DNA of 49,523 nt from Clostridiaceae bacterium (GCA_016287385.1 JAEEWM010000016.1:1-49523), one strand, 5' to 3'. Positions 7,916 through 15,796 are shown, counted from the stretch's first letter. The notes: a model not told the origin generated them from the sequence alone. Program-made: numbers and translations.

Positions 7916-8692
7916 ATGGAAAAGAGATTAAAAGTAATCATTGCGGATAATTCCGCAGATTTAGGTCAAAACTGTGAACGCTCGCTAAAAAGCTACGGTA
8001 TGGATGTAACCCTCTGTGAGAAAGACGGATTAAAAGTAATTGAGGCGACAAAGAAGTTAAAGCCGGACGTAATACTCGCTGATGTGTTTATGCCGAACGC
8101 CGATATTTTAAGCGTTCTTTCCGAGATCAAAAAAATTGACGAAAAGGAAAGACCGCTCGTAATGGCGATGTCAAGCTTTGATAACAGCCGCCTTGAAAAA
8201 GAAATGCTGGACGGCGGCGCCTCATATTATTTTCTCAAACCGTTTGATATGAATATGCTCGCCGAAAGGATAATAAAGCTTTCCGGCTGGAAAAACGAGG
8301 TTTCGCCGGTAATTGTGAAAAACAACGTACTTACCGATTCGGGTCTTGAACTCATGGTGACCGAGATTATTCATCAGATAGGCGTGCCGGCACATATAAA
8401 AGGTTATCACTACCTGCGCGAATCTATTATACTCTCGGTCAAAAATAACGATATAATAAACTCTGTTACAAAACTGCTTTATCCGACGGTTGCAAAGAAG
8501 TACAACACGACCTCCTCCCGTGTTGAGCGAGCTATCCGCCACGCAATAGAGGTCGCGTGGGACAGGGGAGATATTGACGTGCTGAATTCCTATTTCGGTT
8601 ACACTATACAAAACGACCGCGGCAAACCGACCAACAGCGAATTTATAGCCATGATAAGCGATAAACTGCGCTTGCAACTCAAAAGCGCGTGA
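7916..8692 (+). CDS. spo0A: Sporulation master regulator Spo0A
   Basis: Response regulator that is phosphorylated and then switches on sporulation and other stationary-phase genes. The 258-residue protein has a receiver domain (about 1-125) with phospho-acceptor D56 in the LADVFMP context and the conserved Lys in FLKPFDM. The C-terminal DNA-binding domain (about 150-258) contains the almost invariant [14 protein letters not shown] recognition helix. The start is the ATG at 7916, set by GGAGG at 7904-7908. In the receiver the usual acidic pair (DD) reads D11-N12, so one magnesium-binding acid appears replaced. The next gene lies on the opposite strand. Confidence 0.96.
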   Translation: MEKRLKVIIADNSADLGQNCERSLKSYGMDVTLCEKDGLKVIEATKKLKPDVILADVFMPNADILSVLSEIKKIDEKERPLVMAMSSFDNSRLEKEMLDGGASYYFLKPFDMNMLAERIIKLSGWKNEVSPVIVKNNVLTDSGLELMVTEIIHQIGVPAHIKGYHYLRESIILSVKNNDIINSVTKLLYPTVAKKYNTTSSRVERAIRHAIEVAWDRGDIDVLNSYFGYTIQNDRGKPTNSEFIAMISDKLRLQLKSA

Positions 8693-8723
8693 ATACGGAC
8701 TTTGGACGGCAAATACTAAATAC

Positions 8724-8757
8724 TGAAAAAATCGGCGGTGAGGAAATCTCACCGCCG
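8724..8757 (-). terminator. Terminator of the hyd maturation operon
   Basis: A 10-bp perfect stem (cggcggtgag / ctcaccgccg) is followed on the minus strand by a T-rich run. On the plus strand, after spo0A, the same stem lacks a T-run and would terminate weakly. Confidence 0.75.
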
Positions 8758-8784
8758 TGCTCATTTACATACCCTGTATAATAA

Positions 8785-9981
8785 TCAAATTGAGATAATT
8801 TTCCGCAAATCGGGGAAAGGGGAGAGAGCGCGGGGAAGTATGCCGTGCATCGCGGCAATGGCTATACCGTAGTTTACAACCGGTACTCCGGAGTCGCCCG
8901 CCCGTTTAATTCTGCTTTGCATTTCCTTTTCATTGAGCATACAGCCGCCGCAGTGTAAAATGAGGTCGTATTTTTTGAGGTCCTCCGGAAATTCGCCGCC
9001 GGACGTAAATTCAAAGCGCGGTGCGGCGCCCGAATACTTTTCTATCCAGCCGGGCAGCTTCACCGTACCGATGTCATTACACTGCCTGTGGTGGGTGCAC
9101 CCCTCGGATATTAAAACGGTATCGCCGCTTTTGAGCGTTTTAAGACGCGCCGCGCCTTTTATCAGCTCCGGCAGAACGCCTTTGTAGCGTGCGAGCAGTA
9201 TTGAAAATGAAGTAAGCATTACGCTTTCGGGTACGGTTTCTGAAACCGCGCCGAAAACTTGCGAATCGGTGATAACGAGCTTCGGAGGAGTTTTGAGGTT
9301 TTCAAGCGTTCCCGAAAGCTCCCGTGGCTGACAGCAGAGCGCACGGCAGCCACGGTCAAGCAGTTCGCGCAGTATTAACTGCTGCGGCAGAATTATTCTG
9401 CCTTTCGGCGCCGATTCGTCTATCGGTATTACGAGGATGACCGTATCGCCGCCGGTCAGAATATCGGCAACCGCCGTTTTTTCTTCGCGGTCTGCGCCGA
9501 GCTTCGCAATTTTTTCTTTTAATCTGTATATATTCTCGCCGGTCTTCGCGCTGACAAATATACTGTTTTCGGTTTCCGCTTTATCGCCACCGACAAGGTC
9601 GGATTTATTGTACGCTATTATGTACGGCGTATCGCCGAAAAGCTTTATCAGCTCGCGGTCGGTATCGGTAATACCCGTCGCGGCGTCTACCGTAAGTATC
9701 GCTATATCGGTTTTGGCAAGCGCCTGCCGTGTGCGCTCGACCCGCAGTGTGCCGAGCGTGCCGTCGTCATCAAAACCAGGGGTGTCGATAATTACGACCG
9801 GACCTATCGGCAGTATTTCCATGGTTTTATGCACCGCGTCGGTGGTCGTTCCCTTGATTTCCGAAACCACGCTCATCGACTGTCCCGTAACTGCGTTTGC
9901 GAGACTTGATTTTCCGGCGTTTCTCGCGCCGAAAAAACCTATGTGAACGCGGTTGGCGGCGGGTGTTTCATTAAGAGACAT
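8785..9981 (-). CDS. hydF: [FeFe]-hydrogenase maturation GTPase HydF
   Basis: GTPase scaffold on which the diiron subcluster of the H-cluster is assembled and handed to apo-hydrogenase. The 398-residue protein has a TrmE-type GTPase domain with G1 loop GARNAGKSS (residues 18-26), a GTTTD switch and NKSD, then the C-terminal cluster domain with CTHHRQC and HCGGC, the cysteines and histidine expected for its 4Fe-4S site. It is the last gene of the operon, 8 bp after hydG. Confidence 0.96.
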   Translation of the reverse strand: MSLNETPAANRVHIGFFGARNAGKSSLANAVTGQSMSVVSEIKGTTTDAVHKTMEILPIGPVVIIDTPGFDDDGTLGTLRVERTRQALAKTDIAILTVDAATGITDTDRELIKLFGDTPYIIAYNKSDLVGGDKAETENSIFVSAKTGENIYRLKEKIAKLGADREEKTAVADILTGGDTVILVIPIDESAPKGRIILPQQLILRELLDRGCRALCCQPRELSGTLENLKTPPKLVITDSQVFGAVSETVPESVMLTSFSILLARYKGVLPELIKGAARLKTLKSGDTVLISEGCTHHRQCNDIGTVKLPGWIEKYSGAAPRFEFTSGGEFPEDLKKYDLILHCGGCMLNEKEMQSRIKRAGDSGVPVVNYGIAIAAMHGILPRALSPFPDLRKIISI

Positions 9982-9989
9982 ATTTCACC

Positions 9990-11438
9990 TCAGAATCTGA
10001 AATCACGGCGGTTTGAACCCTTTATCGCTTCAATATTTTCGCGTGCGATTTGCCGTACCTTTTCTTTGGGTATTTTTTCAAGCTCACGTTCGATAACTCT
10101 CCAGCCGAGTTCCCTGGTTTCGTCGCTCGCATAGTCAACAAGGTATTCCGCAAGCGTCATAAGGGCGTTCGGATGACAGCAGTTAAGTATCTGACCGTTT
10201 TTGCAAAGACTCATAAACCGGTCGCCGGTGCGCCCCTCGCGGTAGCAGGCGGTGCAGAAAGACGGGATATGCCCGTTTTCCATAAGCCAGCGGACGACCT
10301 CGTCAAGCGTGCGCTGGTCGGAGACGTCAAACTGTTCGGTATCGTGCGGGCGTTCGGCTTCGGCATAACCGCCTACAGATGTGCGGGAAGCTCCGCTTAC
10401 CTGTGAAACGCCGATATTGAGCATTTTTGAGCGCACTTCTTCGCTTTCACGGGTTGAAACTATCATTCCGGTGTAGGGAACGGCAAGGCGGATGCAGGCG
10501 GCGATTTTTTCAAAGATTTCGTCGGATATTGAATTGTCGAACTGCTCCGGGTCAATATCGTCGGCGCGTTTTACGCGCGGTACGCTTATCGTATGCGGAC
10601 CTACGCCGTGAACGGCTTCAAGGTGCTCCGCGTGCATAAGAAGCCCCGCAAACTCGTACTTGTAGAGCTCAAGTCCGAAAAGAACGCCGAGTCCCACATC
10701 GTCAATGCCGCCCTCCATAGCTCTGTCCATAGCTTCGGTATGATAATTGTAATCATGCTTCGGCCCCGTGGGATGAAGCCGCAGATAGCTCTCTTTATGG
10801 TAAGTCTCCTGAAAAAGTATATATGTGCCGATACCCGCCTCTTTGAGCTTTCTGTAATTCTCTACCGTCGTCGCGGCGATATTTACGTTTACGCGGCGGA
10901 TAGCGCCGTTTTTATGCTTGATGCTGTAAATCGTTTTTATACATTCAAGTATATATTCGATAGGACTGTTTACCGGGTCTTCGCCGGACTCTATCGCCAG
11001 GCGCTTGTGCCCCATATCCTGAAGCGCGATAACCTCGTTTTTCACTTCCTCCTGCGTGAGCTTCTTGCGGGGTATATGCTTGTTTTTATAATGGTACGGG
11101 CAGTAAAGACAACCGTTTACGCAGTAATTTGAAAGATAAAGCGGTGCGAAAAGCACTATTCTGTTGCCGTAATATGCGAGTTTTATTTCTTCCGCGATTT
11201 TGAAAATCTCCTCCGTCTTTTCGGGTATATCGCAGGCGAGAAGAACCGACGCTTCGCGGTGGGTAAGCCCGGTGCAGACGTAGCCGTTATCCTTTTTCTT
11301 CGGCCTTGCTTTTTCAAGTATTTGGTCGATAAGGGCGACGTTTCGCTTGTTGTTTTCCGCGTATTCAAGCGTCGCCTTTATCTCACCGTCGTTAATAAAT
11401 TCATCGGCGATAAGGGATTTGGGGTCATAGATTGCCAT
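9990..11438 (-). CDS. hydG: [FeFe]-hydrogenase H-cluster radical SAM maturase HydG
   Basis: Radical SAM tyrosine lyase that produces the CO and cyanide ligands of the H-cluster. The 482-residue protein has the SAM-cluster motif CVNGCLYC (C106, C110, C113) and a C-terminal second-cluster region with FCTACYR and the later CHPNAL, as expected for HydG rather than ThiH. Its ATG overlaps the hydE stop as TAATG, indicating translational coupling. Tyrosine is the known substrate of the family; this is not visible in the sequence itself. Confidence 0.96.
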   Translation of the reverse strand: MAIYDPKSLIADEFINDGEIKATLEYAENNKRNVALIDQILEKARPKKKDNGYVCTGLTHREASVLLACDIPEKTEEIFKIAEEIKLAYYGNRIVLFAPLYLSNYCVNGCLYCPYHYKNKHIPRKKLTQEEVKNEVIALQDMGHKRLAIESGEDPVNSPIEYILECIKTIYSIKHKNGAIRRVNVNIAATTVENYRKLKEAGIGTYILFQETYHKESYLRLHPTGPKHDYNYHTEAMDRAMEGGIDDVGLGVLFGLELYKYEFAGLLMHAEHLEAVHGVGPHTISVPRVKRADDIDPEQFDNSISDEIFEKIAACIRLAVPYTGMIVSTRESEEVRSKMLNIGVSQVSGASRTSVGGYAEAERPHDTEQFDVSDQRTLDEVVRWLMENGHIPSFCTACYREGRTGDRFMSLCKNGQILNCCHPNALMTLAEYLVDYASDETRELGWRVIERELEKIPKEKVRQIARENIEAIKGSNRRDFRF

Positions 11439-12502
11439 TAGTTTTGCTCCTTTGTATTTTTAATATCTCCACGGTTTTGCACAATTTGAAAACCGACGTT
11501 TTCGACGCGGCGCGCCATACATCGCACACACTCCGCCGCCTCGTCGCCCGTGCATATTTTGTTATCGTAAAGCAGATATTTGCCACGGACACCCGCGGGT
11601 GAGAGGTTCGGCATAACAACGTTTGCGCCCGCAAGCAGACCTTTTTCGCGCCCGTTCGGGTCAACCGTGCCGAGCGCCGTTGTAGATGGCAGAAGTATAT
11701 TCGGCTTTTGTATGCGTATAAGTGACAAAAGGTAACAGGTAAGAGCGGCGCTTCCTGCAGGGAAATCGCGAAACGGCGTATCGGCGTGCGGAATAAACGG
11801 ACCTATCCCGCACATATCGGGCGAAAACGTTTCAATAAATTTAAGGTCGCGCGCAAGGTGCTTTTCGGTCTGATATGGAGAACCTACCATCATACCGCAA
11901 CCCACCTGATAACCTATATCGCGTAAAAAGTCAAGACACTCCATCCTCGCCTTAAAAGACATATCGGCGGGATGCAGTTTCCTGTAATGCGCTTCATCCG
12001 CGGTTTCGTGCCGTAACAGATACCTGTCGGCTCCGGCGTCAAACAGGCGTTTGTAGCTTTCAAAGCTGCGCTCGCCCATGCCGAGAGTTACCGCGCAATC
12101 GGAAAAAGTTGCTTTAATTTCCGATATTATATCACACAGGACATCGTCGGTATAGTAAGGGTCCTCGCCGCCTTGCAGTACGAATGTGCGGAAGCCGAGC
12201 GCATAACCCTCCTTACAACAGGCGAGTATTTCGGCTTTTTGCAGTCGGTAGCGCTCGCATTTTCGATTGCTATGCCTTATTCCGCAGTAAAGACAGTCGT
12301 TTTTACATATGTTGCTTATTTCAATGAGACCGCGGATATATACGTCGTTTCCGTAAACTTTTCTGCGCTCGCTCAGTGCGATTTGCGCGGCGTATTCGGC
12401 GGCGGCGGGTGAAAAGCCGCTCACCGCCGCGGTCCATTCTTCGAGAGTCAGCGACCGCGTTTTCGCAAGGCGGTCGATAAGCGCGATGACGTCAGCCGAC
12501 AT
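11438..12502 (-). CDS. hydE: [FeFe]-hydrogenase H-cluster radical SAM maturase HydE
   Basis: Radical SAM enzyme acting in assembly of the diiron subcluster of the H-cluster. The 354-residue protein has the cluster motif CKNDCLYC (C66, C70, C73) preceded by the ISNI segment, and closely resembles the HydE/biotin synthase fold in length and order. It overlaps the upstream TM1266-like gene by 11 bp and shares TAATG with hydG downstream, so all four maturation genes form one coupled unit. Confidence 0.95.
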   Translation of the reverse strand: MSADVIALIDRLAKTRSLTLEEWTAAVSGFSPAAAEYAAQIALSERRKVYGNDVYIRGLIEISNICKNDCLYCGIRHSNRKCERYRLQKAEILACCKEGYALGFRTFVLQGGEDPYYTDDVLCDIISEIKATFSDCAVTLGMGERSFESYKRLFDAGADRYLLRHETADEAHYRKLHPADMSFKARMECLDFLRDIGYQVGCGMMVGSPYQTEKHLARDLKFIETFSPDMCGIGPFIPHADTPFRDFPAGSAALTCYLLSLIRIQKPNILLPSTTALGTVDPNGREKGLLAGANVVMPNLSPAGVRGKYLLYDNKICTGDEAAECVRCMARRVENVGFQIVQNRGDIKNTKEQN

Positions 12503-12740
12503 TAGAATATGCCGCCTTGGCGGTTACGCCGTCAAGGGCGCCGATTCTACCTGAAAGCGCGGCAATAACATCCTGTGGAGCGTCAAGCGCGACGGAAATA
12601 ACGTTGATTTTGCGCTCACGGTAGGGAATACCCATTCTGCCGATTATGTAATCGCCGTACTCGTGCAAAAGGGCGTTAAGCTTCTCGGTGGCGCCTCTGT
12701 CCTCAACAATAATACTGATAACCGCAACTCGTGATTCCAT
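12492..12740 (-). CDS. TM1266-like iron-only hydrogenase system regulator
   Basis: An 82-residue small protein of the NikR C-terminal/ACT-like fold family, known as the putative iron-only hydrogenase system regulator (TM1266 family). It has no DNA-binding domain, so any regulatory action would be through ligand binding or a protein partner. It begins MESRVAVISIIVED and overlaps hydE by 11 bp. The AGGAGG ribosome site lies right after the T-rich tail of the leader hairpin, so expression of this gene should be sensitive to that structure. Confidence 0.88.
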   Translation of the reverse strand: MESRVAVISIIVEDRGATEKLNALLHEYGDYIIGRMGIPYRERKINVISVALDAPQDVIAALSGRIGALDGVTAKAAYSNVG

Positions 12741-12754
12741 AATTTTTTCCTCCT

Positions 12755-12836
12755 AAAATAAAAGCCGCACCATACGGTGCGGCAAAAGTTTTTGTGCCGT
12801 CACCTTTCACGCAGAAAACCTTAATGTCAGGAAACT
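12755..12836 (-). promoter_or_regulatory. Candidate attenuator/riboswitch-like leader of the hydEGF operon
   Basis: On the minus strand the leader contains a strong hairpin (GCCGCACC, GTAT loop, GGTGCGGC at 12783-12764) followed by TTTTATTTT, an intrinsic terminator placed directly before the first gene's ribosome site. Upstream, GGTGACGGC (12804-12796) can pair with the same GCCGCACC segment (12783-12776), which would prevent terminator formation. Two mutually exclusive stems are the hallmark of a transcription attenuator. I do not recognise a known riboswitch class. The ligand, if any, is unknown. Confidence 0.55.
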
Positions 12837-12842
12837 GTAAAC

Positions 12843-12871
12843 AGTATAACATATATTCTTTTGAAATGCAA
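12843..12871 (-). promoter_or_regulatory. Predicted promoter of the hyd maturation operon
   Basis: TTGCAT (12871-12866) and TATACT (12848-12843) are 17 bp apart, giving a transcript start near 12836 and a leader of about 95 nt. Confidence 0.65.
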
Positions 12872-12936
12872 GAGGGGATAATCAAATGCGGGTATTATAA
12901 CGGTACATGCTCCGATTTCAGTTGTCCGACAGCTTT

Positions 12937-13593
12937 TCATGCGGGACGCCGCCGTTTTTTGTAAACAGCCGACAGGAACACTATGATCAGGAGAATATAG
13001 CAGACTGTTTTAGGCAGCATCAGCATCCCGAGAATCGGGACAAACCCGGCACCGACGGCTACGGGGATATAGAAAGCGAATGAAAGCAGGATATAAAGCC
13101 ACACCGGCTTGAAAATGCGGTCATCATTTCTCTTACCGAAATACAGAAAACTGATGAGCGCTCCAAGCATGACAAACGGAACGTTGCGAATGATAGCCCA
13201 TGCCGTATCACTGCCGTTATCGACCCACCCGTTCTGCGGAAACGCGCAAAGAGCGACGCGGATCGCCGCGAGCAACCACACCGCGGCAGTTACGCTCTTT
13301 TTCTCCGGCATGCGAAAATACTCAAGCCAAACGTGGTAAATCAGAACGTAAAAGAGCGTCATTGTCACGGAAGTAACAAGCTTTCCGAGTCCGAGCGCTG
13401 CCGTAAAATCCGCGTTGACAAAATAGTTCAGGACACGCGGGACGAGGTGGAAAGCGTCGCCGAATCCGAGAAACAGCGTGGCGAAACCCATCAGCCGACC
13501 CGCGCGGTCTTTTGCTTTGATCAGAATGACTGTTCCGCTTATAATTGCAAAAAGCAGATACAGAATGTCGAAAGTTGATTCACCGTATTTCAC
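12937..13593 (-). CDS. Polytopic membrane protein of unknown function
   Basis: A 218-residue, very hydrophobic protein with about seven predicted membrane helices (roughly residues 8-26, 34-54, 66-92, 100-118, 130-150, 162-192 and 195-211) and a basic KKRRR tail on the cytoplasmic side. I do not recognise the family with certainty and assign no function. It lies 23 bp after the nitroreductase gene as the last member of the OhrR-glutathione peroxidase-nitroreductase run, so it is probably co-expressed in the thiol/peroxide stress response. No clear terminator was found after it. Confidence 0.72.
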   Translation of the reverse strand: MKYGESTFDILYLLFAIISGTVILIKAKDRAGRLMGFATLFLGFGDAFHLVPRVLNYFVNADFTAALGLGKLVTSVTMTLFYVLIYHVWLEYFRMPEKKSVTAAVWLLAAIRVALCAFPQNGWVDNGSDTAWAIIRNVPFVMLGALISFLYFGKRNDDRIFKPVWLYILLSFAFYIPVAVGAGFVPILGMLMLPKTVCYILLIIVFLSAVYKKRRRPA

Positions 13594-13616
13594 TTTGTTT
13601 TCTCCTTGTTGCAGAC

Positions 13617-14435
13617 CTATTCTTTTGCTTTGAAAACGTAGGAAGCGATATATTCGGTTTTGTCAGGGACCTCAATCCCCGGGTCCTTGATTTCAAATAC
13701 CGTATCTAATCCGCATTCCGCCGCCGCAAGTTCAAAGTGACATAGTGCGATTCCCATGTCTATTTTCTGAATATCCCTGCCGTTCTGTGTATATCTGTCG
13801 CTGCGCTTTTCGTAAAAATGTGCTTTGTCGCCGCTTATCACGACGCGCCACGGCTGTTTGTTCACGGCGGACGGAGCAAGGCGTACCGCATCAAGTGCTT
13901 TTTCTATGACGCCGGCTTTTTCCGGCAAAAGCGGCGCTGCAAACGTCTTGTCGAAAAACAGAGTGCCGAAATCAAGTCGTCTGTCCGCCTTGATACCGTT
14001 GCGCATTACGGTTTCCCTCAATGACATTTTTTGCGCCGGATATCCAAGCGGACTGACGCAAGGCATCAGTTCGCCGCTTTTAAGCTCAATGGCTCTTTCA
14101 AACGCGGAGCGGTTCATGGTACCGGCTATCCAGGTTGTGCCGACACCGATGGATTCGGCATACAAAACGATTTTTTCAAAAGAATATCCGAACGCTTCTT
14201 CCGCATGGGTCCGGCAAGGCATTTTTCCGGCAATAAAAAGATCGGTTCCGACAATTACCGGGCTTGACAGTCCCTGCGCCTTACCGTCAAGCAATTTCCA
14301 TTCCACCGGAAGCTGATAGGGATTATCCGCCAGCTTTGCATATTCTATGATACGTTCTCTGTCCCCGGTACGAAGAGCTGTTCCGTCAAAGGTCCTTACG
14401 CTTCTTCTTTTTTTAATTATGTCAATTATGTTCAT
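13617..14435 (-). CDS. Nitroreductase family protein
   Basis: A 272-residue FMN-dependent nitroreductase-like protein. The N-terminus KKRRSVRTFDG is the classic FMN-binding start of the fold, and the later segment APSAVNKQPWRV (residues about 188-199) is the second signature. Two tandem half-domains, longer than the roughly 200-residue minimal enzymes, fit the putative TM-nitroreductase subgroup. Substrate is unknown. It starts 4 bp after the glutathione peroxidase stop in the OhrR operon, suggesting a role in disposing of reactive electrophiles or quinones under oxidative stress. Confidence 0.88.
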   Translation of the reverse strand: MNIIDIIKKRRSVRTFDGTALRTGDRERIIEYAKLADNPYQLPVEWKLLDGKAQGLSSPVIVGTDLFIAGKMPCRTHAEEAFGYSFEKIVLYAESIGVGTTWIAGTMNRSAFERAIELKSGELMPCVSPLGYPAQKMSLRETVMRNGIKADRRLDFGTLFFDKTFAAPLLPEKAGVIEKALDAVRLAPSAVNKQPWRVVISGDKAHFYEKRSDRYTQNGRDIQKIDMGIALCHFELAAAECGLDTVFEIKDPGIEVPDKTEYIASYVFKAKE

Positions 14436-14439
14436 AAAA

Positions 14440-14988
14440 TCAACCGATCAACTGTTCAACCGCTTCTCTTACTTCTTTCATATCTACGGTCGGCTCAAAG
14501 CGCGCAACAACGTTGCCTTCGCGGTCAATGAGAAATTTAGTGAAATTCCAGCCGATATACGTCTTTTGACCGAACTTTTTATTGTTCATCTTCGCAAACT
14601 TGTTAAGCGCCGCGTTCTTGAGCCCTTTTCCGAAGCCCTCAAAAGGTTTTACAGTTGCGAGAAACTCGAAAAGGGGATCGGCGGTCTCGCCGTTGACGTC
14701 GATTTTGGCAAACTGCGGAAACTCTGTCCCGAATTTCAATGTGCAGAAATCGTGGATCTCGTCGTTGCTGCCCGGTGCCTGCCCGGCAAACTGATTGGAC
14801 GGGAAATCAAGGATTTCGAAATCCTTGTTCCGCAGATCTTTATACATGGCTTCAAGCGGATCGTAATGCGGTGTGAAGCCGCAGCCCGTCGCTGTATTGA
14901 CGATGAGCAGAACCTTCCCCCGATAGTCCGAAAGACTGACTTCGTTTCCTTTTCTGTCCTTTACCGTGAAATCATAAACCGTTTTCAT
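14440..14988 (-). CDS. Glutathione peroxidase family protein (cysteine type)
   Basis: A 182-residue thiol peroxidase. The catalytic residues are visible: C36 in NTATGCGFTP, Q70 in FPSNQFAGQ, and W147-N148 in GWNF. A second cysteine, C82 in the DFCTLKFG helix, matches the resolving cysteine of thioredoxin-dependent members, so the reductant is more likely thioredoxin than glutathione. The active site has Cys rather than selenocysteine. It follows the OhrR-type repressor gene by 15 bp with a good GGAGG site. Confidence 0.94.
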   Translation of the reverse strand: MKTVYDFTVKDRKGNEVSLSDYRGKVLLIVNTATGCGFTPHYDPLEAMYKDLRNKDFEILDFPSNQFAGQAPGSNDEIHDFCTLKFGTEFPQFAKIDVNGETADPLFEFLATVKPFEGFGKGLKNAALNKFAKMNNKKFGQKTYIGWNFTKFLIDREGNVVARFEPTVDMKEVREAVEQLIG

Positions 14989-15003
14989 TTTGTTAGCCTC
15001 CGT

Positions 15004-15453
15004 TTATATGTTTTCGTTTTGTTTATCCTGATCAAGCAGCTTATATAAGATCCTGTAAAGCTCAGCCGCCTCGTCCGGCGTTAAATCGAATTCTTTTGCG
15101 ATACATTCCGGTACACCGAGCGCCTTATCCTGCAATTCTTTACCCGCTTTAGTCAACGTAATAACAAGGTTTCGACCGTCTTCTTTGTCGCGCGTTTTTT
15201 CGATATATCCCTTGTCCTGTAATTTCTTGAGCAGGGGAGTAACCGTGTTTGATTTCAGGCAGAGTGACTCGCAAAGGAGTTTTTCATTTGTCTGCCCGTG
15301 TTCCCACAACAGCATCATTACAATATACTGCGTATACGTAAGGTCGAGTTCGTCAAGAAGAGGTTTATACTTGCGCGTTATCATATTCGATACGGCGTAT
15401 AGCGGAAAACATATCTGGTTTTTAAGCAGGAGCCGCTCATATTTATTGTTCAT
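15004..15453 (-). CDS. MarR-family repressor, OhrR-type peroxide sensor
   Basis: A 149-residue winged-helix MarR-family regulator. It carries QICFPLYA at residues 13-20 with C15, exactly the position of the peroxide-sensing cysteine of Bacillus OhrR. The DNA-binding segment LKSNTVTPLLKKL and wing (KEDGRN) follow. OhrR proteins repress peroxidase genes until the cysteine is oxidised. Here it is the first gene before a glutathione peroxidase, a nitroreductase and a membrane protein, and its promoter is filled by a 24-bp inverted repeat. Few other cysteines suggest a one-cysteine sensor using a small thiol. Confidence 0.9.
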   Translation of the reverse strand: MNNKYERLLLKNQICFPLYAVSNMITRKYKPLLDELDLTYTQYIVMMLLWEHGQTNEKLLCESLCLKSNTVTPLLKKLQDKGYIEKTRDKEDGRNLVITLTKAGKELQDKALGVPECIAKEFDLTPDEAAELYRILYKLLDQDKQNENI

Positions 15454-15472
15454 CAGTTCATCACCCTGATGT

Positions 15473-15496
15473 AATTATATCGCACGCGATATAATT
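15473..15496. promoter_or_regulatory. OhrR-type operator (24-bp inverted repeat)
   Basis: A perfect inverted repeat of 11 bp arms (aattatatcgc / gcgatataatt) around a 2-bp centre. It covers the -10 hexamer and the whole spacer of the promoter at 15474-15502, so a bound dimer would block RNA polymerase. The first gene of the controlled operon encodes the likely ligand. Confidence 0.8.
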
Positions 15497-15502
15497 TGTC
15501 AA
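15474..15502 (-). promoter_or_regulatory. Consensus sigma-A promoter of the OhrR operon
   Basis: TTGACA (15502-15497) and TATAAT (15479-15474), both perfect, with a 17-bp spacer. The transcript would begin only about 14 nt before the repressor ATG. Such a strong promoter makes sense only under tight repression. Confidence 0.85.
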
Positions 15503-15557
15503 GAGTTTTTTACAAGCGCGAATCAGGTAGTGGGTGTGCTTATTTAACAGCAGAGGT

Positions 15558-15753
15558 GAATCCCTTCGTTTCTGTCGAAACCGAAAAGAGAGCACCACAC
15601 CAAAAGTGTAATGCTCTCTTTCTGGCCCGCCCGAAGGGATTCGCTACGGCGCGAATGTCGCGCCTACACGCCCACGGGCTTGCCGAACGTTCACTGAAAG
15701 TTCGGCATCGCTTCGCGACCGCCCTTTTCGAATCCCTTCGTTTCTGTCGAAAC
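15558..15753. repeat. Hairpin-rich element made of duplicated tRNA-Arg 3' end and flanks
   Basis: This 290-bp gene-free stretch holds two copies of a unit. A 24-nt block (gaatcccttcgtttctgtcg plus aaac) is at 15558-15581 and again at 15730-15753. A 21-nt block beginning tggcccgcccgaaggg is at 15623-15643 and again at 15796-15816, where it is the 3' end of tRNA-Arg. Between the blocks each unit has a terminator-like hairpin of different sequence but similar shape (gagagc/gctctc; gcagag/ctctgc). The interval 15644-15729 is packed with short hairpins (ggcgcga/tcgcgcc, gccgaac/gttcggc). No coding potential was accepted. Confidence 0.75.
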
Positions 15754-15754
15754 T

Positions 15755-15796
15755 AAAAAAGCAGAGCAATACCTATGGTATCACTCTGCTTTTTTT
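15755..15796 (-). terminator. Terminator of tRNA-Arg
   Basis: Stem agcagag / ctctgct with A/T runs on both sides, directly adjoining the tRNA CCA end. On the minus strand it ends in six T residues. Confidence 0.8.

Noticed and set aside
8733-8757. Strong terminator for spo0A on the plus strand
   Set aside because: The stem is good but no T-run follows on that strand; the T-run is on the minus side, serving hydF.
12703-12885. A 60-codon open frame across the hyd leader, including a GTG-start peptide (MKGDGTKTFAAPYG...) running into the TM1266-like gene
   Set aside because: Its coding pattern is explained by the two competing stems, it lacks a good ribosome site, and it overlaps the next gene in another frame. 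A leader peptide is not excluded but the RNA-structure reading is simpler.
15496-15756. An 86-codon open frame through the tRNA-Arg-derived repeat
   Set aside because: It translates tRNA 3'-end sequence and hairpins, has no ribosome site, and is of the kind often mis-annotated next to tRNAs.
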